Below are positions 61,700 to 64,000 of a DNA stretch of 64,000 nt, in pieces (position 1 is the first letter of the stretch; each line of letters begins with the position of its first letter). Where the stretch lies: positions 1 to 64,000 of the forward strand of contig JBALWH010000002.1 of NCBI GenBank assembly GCA_036960175.1, written 5' to 3'. The DNA is from Motiliproteus sp036960175 (GTDB lineage: Bacteria; Pseudomonadota; Gammaproteobacteria; Pseudomonadales; Balneatricaceae). Under the pieces are notes generated by a model, which was not told the origin of the DNA, searched no databases, and saw nothing but the letters and a program-made list of their open reading frames with translations. Position numbers and translations under genes: made by a program.

Positions 61700-61960
61700 T
61701 TACAGAGCTTTGATCTGGGCATTCAGGCGGCTCTTATGGCGAGCGACCTTGTTCTTATGAAAAATGCCTTTGCTGGCTGCGGCGTCAAGTGCAGGAGCTG
61801 CAGCAGTAAAAGCTGCTTGAGCGGTTTCTTTATCGCCAGCTGCGATAGCGGCGACGACTCTTTTCAGGTACGTACGCGTCATGGAGCGCAGACTAGCGTT
61901 TTGCTGACGACGATTTTCAGCTTGGCGTGCGCGTTTTTTTGATCCAGCGGAATTTGCCAC
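61700..61960 (-). CDS. rpsT: 30S ribosomal protein S20
   Basis: S20 is a primary 16S rRNA-binding protein. It has 86 residues, start GTG 61,960 behind GAGGAG (ANSAGSKKRARQAENRRQQN), with FHKNKVARHKSRLNAQIKAL at the end. The GTG start may limit its rate of translation; E. coli rpsT starts with UUG and is autoregulated. It is divergent from murJ, as usual. Confidence 0.96.
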   Translation of the reverse strand: MANSAGSKKRARQAENRRQQNASLRSMTRTYLKRVVAAIAAGDKETAQAAFTAAAPALDAAASKGIFHKNKVARHKSRLNAQIKAL

Positions 61961-62139
61961 AATCTGGCTCCTCTATAAATGTTGAAATCATTTGGCTTAA
62001 AAACAAAGAGGCGAAATTATTCATATATCTGCCCCTCATGTCAATAAATTTCAGTGTTTTTGTTGTTTCTCCGTTGCTTCAGCAGCTATTATGGTCGCGC
62101 AAAATTTAATCGCCTCCCGGCACTAGGATATTTCAGTGA

Positions 62140-63729
62140 ATGGATGAATCTCCAGGTACTGCGCCAGAATCCCCAAAAAACGACAAAAGCAAAAAACCTG
62201 CAGGGCTGCTCAAGTCCAGTTTGATGGTTGGTTGCATGACCATGCTCTCGCGCATTCTGGGGCTGGCTCGCGATGTAGTCATTGCCCAGGAGTTTGGTGC
62301 TGGTGCCAGTGCGGATGCTTTTTTTGTAGCCTTTAAAATCCCTAATTTTCTCCGTCGCCTGTTTGCTGAAGGGGCTTTTTCCCAGGCCTTTGTGCCAGTG
62401 TTGTCCGAGTATCGCACTCAAGAGGATGCTAACGCTGTTAAAGCATTGGTGGACCGCGTGGCTGGTAGTCTAGGGCTGGTGTTATCAGGCGTGACTGTGC
62501 TGGCAATTGCTGGTGCGCCTTTGTTGGCAATGTTGTTCGCACCCGGTTTTTATATGCAGGATGAGCTTAAGTTTGCGCTGACTGTGGATATGTTAAGAAT
62601 TACCTTTCCTTATTTAATGTTGATCTCTTTAACGGCGTTTGCGGGATCGATACTCAATAGCTATGACCGCTTTCTGGTGCCTGCGTTTACACCAGTGTTA
62701 TTGAACCTGTCATTAATCGGTTCGGTTTTCTGGTTGCAGCCCTGGTTGGAGACGCCAGTAATGGCGCTTGCCTGGGGTGTGGTTATTGCTGGTTGTGCGC
62801 AATTGCTGCTGCAATTGCCTTTTCTTCTGCGTATTGGCTTGCTGCCATCGCCGTTGGTGGATTTCCGTCATGAGGGGGTTCGGCGCATTATGACGTTAAT
62901 GTTGCCTGCGATTTTTGGGGTGTCAGTCAGTCAGATAAATCTACTGTTGGATACGGTGCTGGCGTCATTCCTGCAGACAGGCAGCGTGTCTTGGTTGTAT
63001 TTTTCGGATCGTCTGGTGGAGCTGCCTTTGGGTATATTTGGTATCGCAATCGCCACCGTGATATTGCCCAGTCTTTCGCGTAAACATACTTCAAAATCTG
63101 CCGATGAGTTTGCTCGAACGCTGGATTGGGCGCTACGCATGGTGTTGCTGATCGGGTTGCCGGCAGCGTTGGCGCTCTGGGTGTTGGCAGAGCCATTGAT
63201 CGTCAGTCTGTTTCAGTATGGTGCCATGAGTCCGCGAGATGTGACTATGACGGCCTTTAGCTTGCGAGCCTATAGCATCGGATTGCTAGCGTTTATGTTG
63301 ATCAAGGTGCTGGCGCCGGGGTATTTCTCTCGTCAGGATATCAAGACGCCTGTTGCCATCGGTATTAAAGCGATGGCGGCGAACATGGTGATGAACCTGA
63401 TGCTGATTTATCCTTTACAGCACGCCGGGTTGGCGCTGGCTACCTCGTTGAGCGCCTTTCTGAATGCGGGTTTGTTGCTGCGAGGGTTGCTTCGAGATCA
63501 GGTGTTTCGATGGCAGCAGGGTTGGGGGGGGTTTGGTGTGCGGCTGCTGTTGGCTAACGGTGCGATGATGGTTTTTCTGCTTTATTTCTCCTCAGCTGTT
63601 GAGCAGTGGTTGGATTGGACTCTGTGGCTGCGGGCTTGGAATCTTGCTGGGCTGTGTCTGGGTGGCGGTGCTATTTACTTTGTGGTGCTGTGTTTGGCCG
63701 GGGTGCGTTTGTCGCATTTGCGACATTAG
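62140..63729 (+). CDS. murJ: Lipid II flippase MurJ
   Basis: MurJ moves lipid II across the inner membrane for peptidoglycan synthesis. It has 529 residues with about 14 membrane helices. The signatures are SRILGLARDVVIAQEFGAGA, ADAFFVAFKIPNFLRRLFAE and GAFSQAFVPVLSEY in the N-terminal part. ATG 62,140 gives a short hydrophilic Lys/Pro-rich N-terminus of about 20 residues, so ATG 62,224 is an alternative but would cut into the first helix. ribF follows 101 bp later. Confidence 0.95.
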   Translation: MDESPGTAPESPKNDKSKKPAGLLKSSLMVGCMTMLSRILGLARDVVIAQEFGAGASADAFFVAFKIPNFLRRLFAEGAFSQAFVPVLSEYRTQEDANAVKALVDRVAGSLGLVLSGVTVLAIAGAPLLAMLFAPGFYMQDELKFALTVDMLRITFPYLMLISLTAFAGSILNSYDRFLVPAFTPVLLNLSLIGSVFWLQPWLETPVMALAWGVVIAGCAQLLLQLPFLLRIGLLPSPLVDFRHEGVRRIMTLMLPAIFGVSVSQINLLLDTVLASFLQTGSVSWLYFSDRLVELPLGIFGIAIATVILPSLSRKHTSKSADEFARTLDWALRMVLLIGLPAALALWVLAEPLIVSLFQYGAMSPRDVTMTAFSLRAYSIGLLAFMLIKVLAPGYFSRQDIKTPVAIGIKAMAANMVMNLMLIYPLQHAGLALATSLSAFLNAGLLLRGLLRDQVFRWQQGWGGFGVRLLLANGAMMVFLLYFSSAVEQWLDWTLWLRAWNLAGLCLGGGAIYFVVLCLAGVRLSHLRH

Positions 63730-63789
63730 TGGGTTTTAAATTCGGTTTTTGTACATGCGATGGCGGTATTCTGCTGTCCATTGCTAGGG

Positions 63790-63795
63790 TATAAT
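63790..63795 (+). promoter_or_regulatory. -10 element before ribF
   Basis: A consensus TATAAT lies 35 bp before the ribF ATG; no clear -35 hexamer at 16-18 bp was found. Confidence 0.4.
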
Positions 63796-63830
63796 GCGCG
63801 GTTCATTTATTGGGGGCGGTATAGCGCTGC

Positions 63831-64000
63831 ATGGAGTTAATTAGAGGTCTTCACAACTTGCGTGATCAGCATCGAGGCTGTGTCGCGACAATTGGCAATT
63901 TTGATGGCGTGCATTTAGGCCATCATCAGGTATTGCAGCAGGTTAGTGAGAAAGCCAGGTCCTTGGGGTTGCCGTCAGTCGCTATCGTCTTTGAGCCCCA
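63831..64000 (+). CDS. ribF: Riboflavin kinase/FAD synthetase, N-terminal part
   Basis: RibF makes FMN and then FAD from riboflavin. Only the first 56 codons lie in the window: MELIRGLHNLRDQHRGCVAT, IGNFDGVHLGHHQVL (the nucleotidyl-transferase HxGH-type site) and VAIVFEP. The start ATG 63,831 follows GGGGGCGG. The gene runs beyond the right edge; murJ-ribF is the conserved order, normally followed by ileS. Confidence 0.95.
   Translation, partial: MELIRGLHNLRDQHRGCVATIGNFDGVHLGHHQVLQQVSEKARSLGLPSVAIVFEP

Overview
The window comes from a gammaproteobacterium. The gene orders tRNA-Leu(CAA)-queA-tgt-yajC-secD-secF, the complete S10-spc-alpha ribosomal cluster ending in rpoA-rplQ, fabA-fabB, and ispB / rplU-rpmA-obgE-proB / rpsT / murJ-ribF match the Pseudomonas/Cellvibrio side of the class. 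Having both FabA and FabB is also typical of that group. I cannot name the genus from sequence alone.

There are two very different parts. Bases 1 to about 18,370 are accessory DNA: an IS5-type transposase remnant at the left edge, an IS3-type remnant at 16.8 kb, orphan C-terminal gene fragments (one H-NS-like), a secreted Lys-rich protein coupled to an SH3b membrane protein, several Cys-rich mini-proteins, a PD-(D/E)XK/DUF4268 nuclease-like protein, and long stretches without genes. Its centre is a pair of large same-strand genes: a CASTOR/POLLUX-like two-helix channel protein with RCK-type Rossmann domains and a C-terminal RyR domain (5945-7840), and a 1735-residue STAND ATPase (8299-13506) with DUF4062, a NACHT-like P-loop and 18 WD40-like repeats. 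Behind the second gene lie two further partial copies of its C-terminal module. I infer a conflict or defence locus; no function is proven. A three-gene cluster (two CxxC mini-proteins and a formylglycine-enzyme-fold protein) follows at 15.3-16.6 kb. The accessory part ends at a tRNA-Leu gene, and a second, truncated 5' half of the same tRNA lies 106 bp away, as expected at a recombination boundary.

From 18.6 kb rightwards the sequence is dense core genome. queA-tgt (queuosine tRNA modification) is followed by yajC-secD-secF (Sec translocon accessory complex), rnr (RNase R), a PAS-GGDEF cyclase, a DedA-PAP2 fusion, serB and a TetR regulator. The ribosomal protein cluster (32.5-46.3 kb, rpsJ to rplQ, with secY and rpoA) follows with recognisable sigma70-type promoters before rpsJ and rpsM and a strong terminator after rplQ. 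It lacks the usual upstream rpsL-rpsG-fusA-tuf block.

The last third holds uvrA and ssb (DNA repair and replication), an RmlD-like reductase with an altered catalytic motif, a SirB2-like membrane protein, moaA/moaC/moaD (molybdopterin, without moaE here) interleaved with two acyltransferases, fabB and fabA (unsaturated fatty acid synthesis), ispB (quinone side chain), rplU-rpmA, obgE, proB, rpsT, murJ and the start of ribF, cut by the window end.
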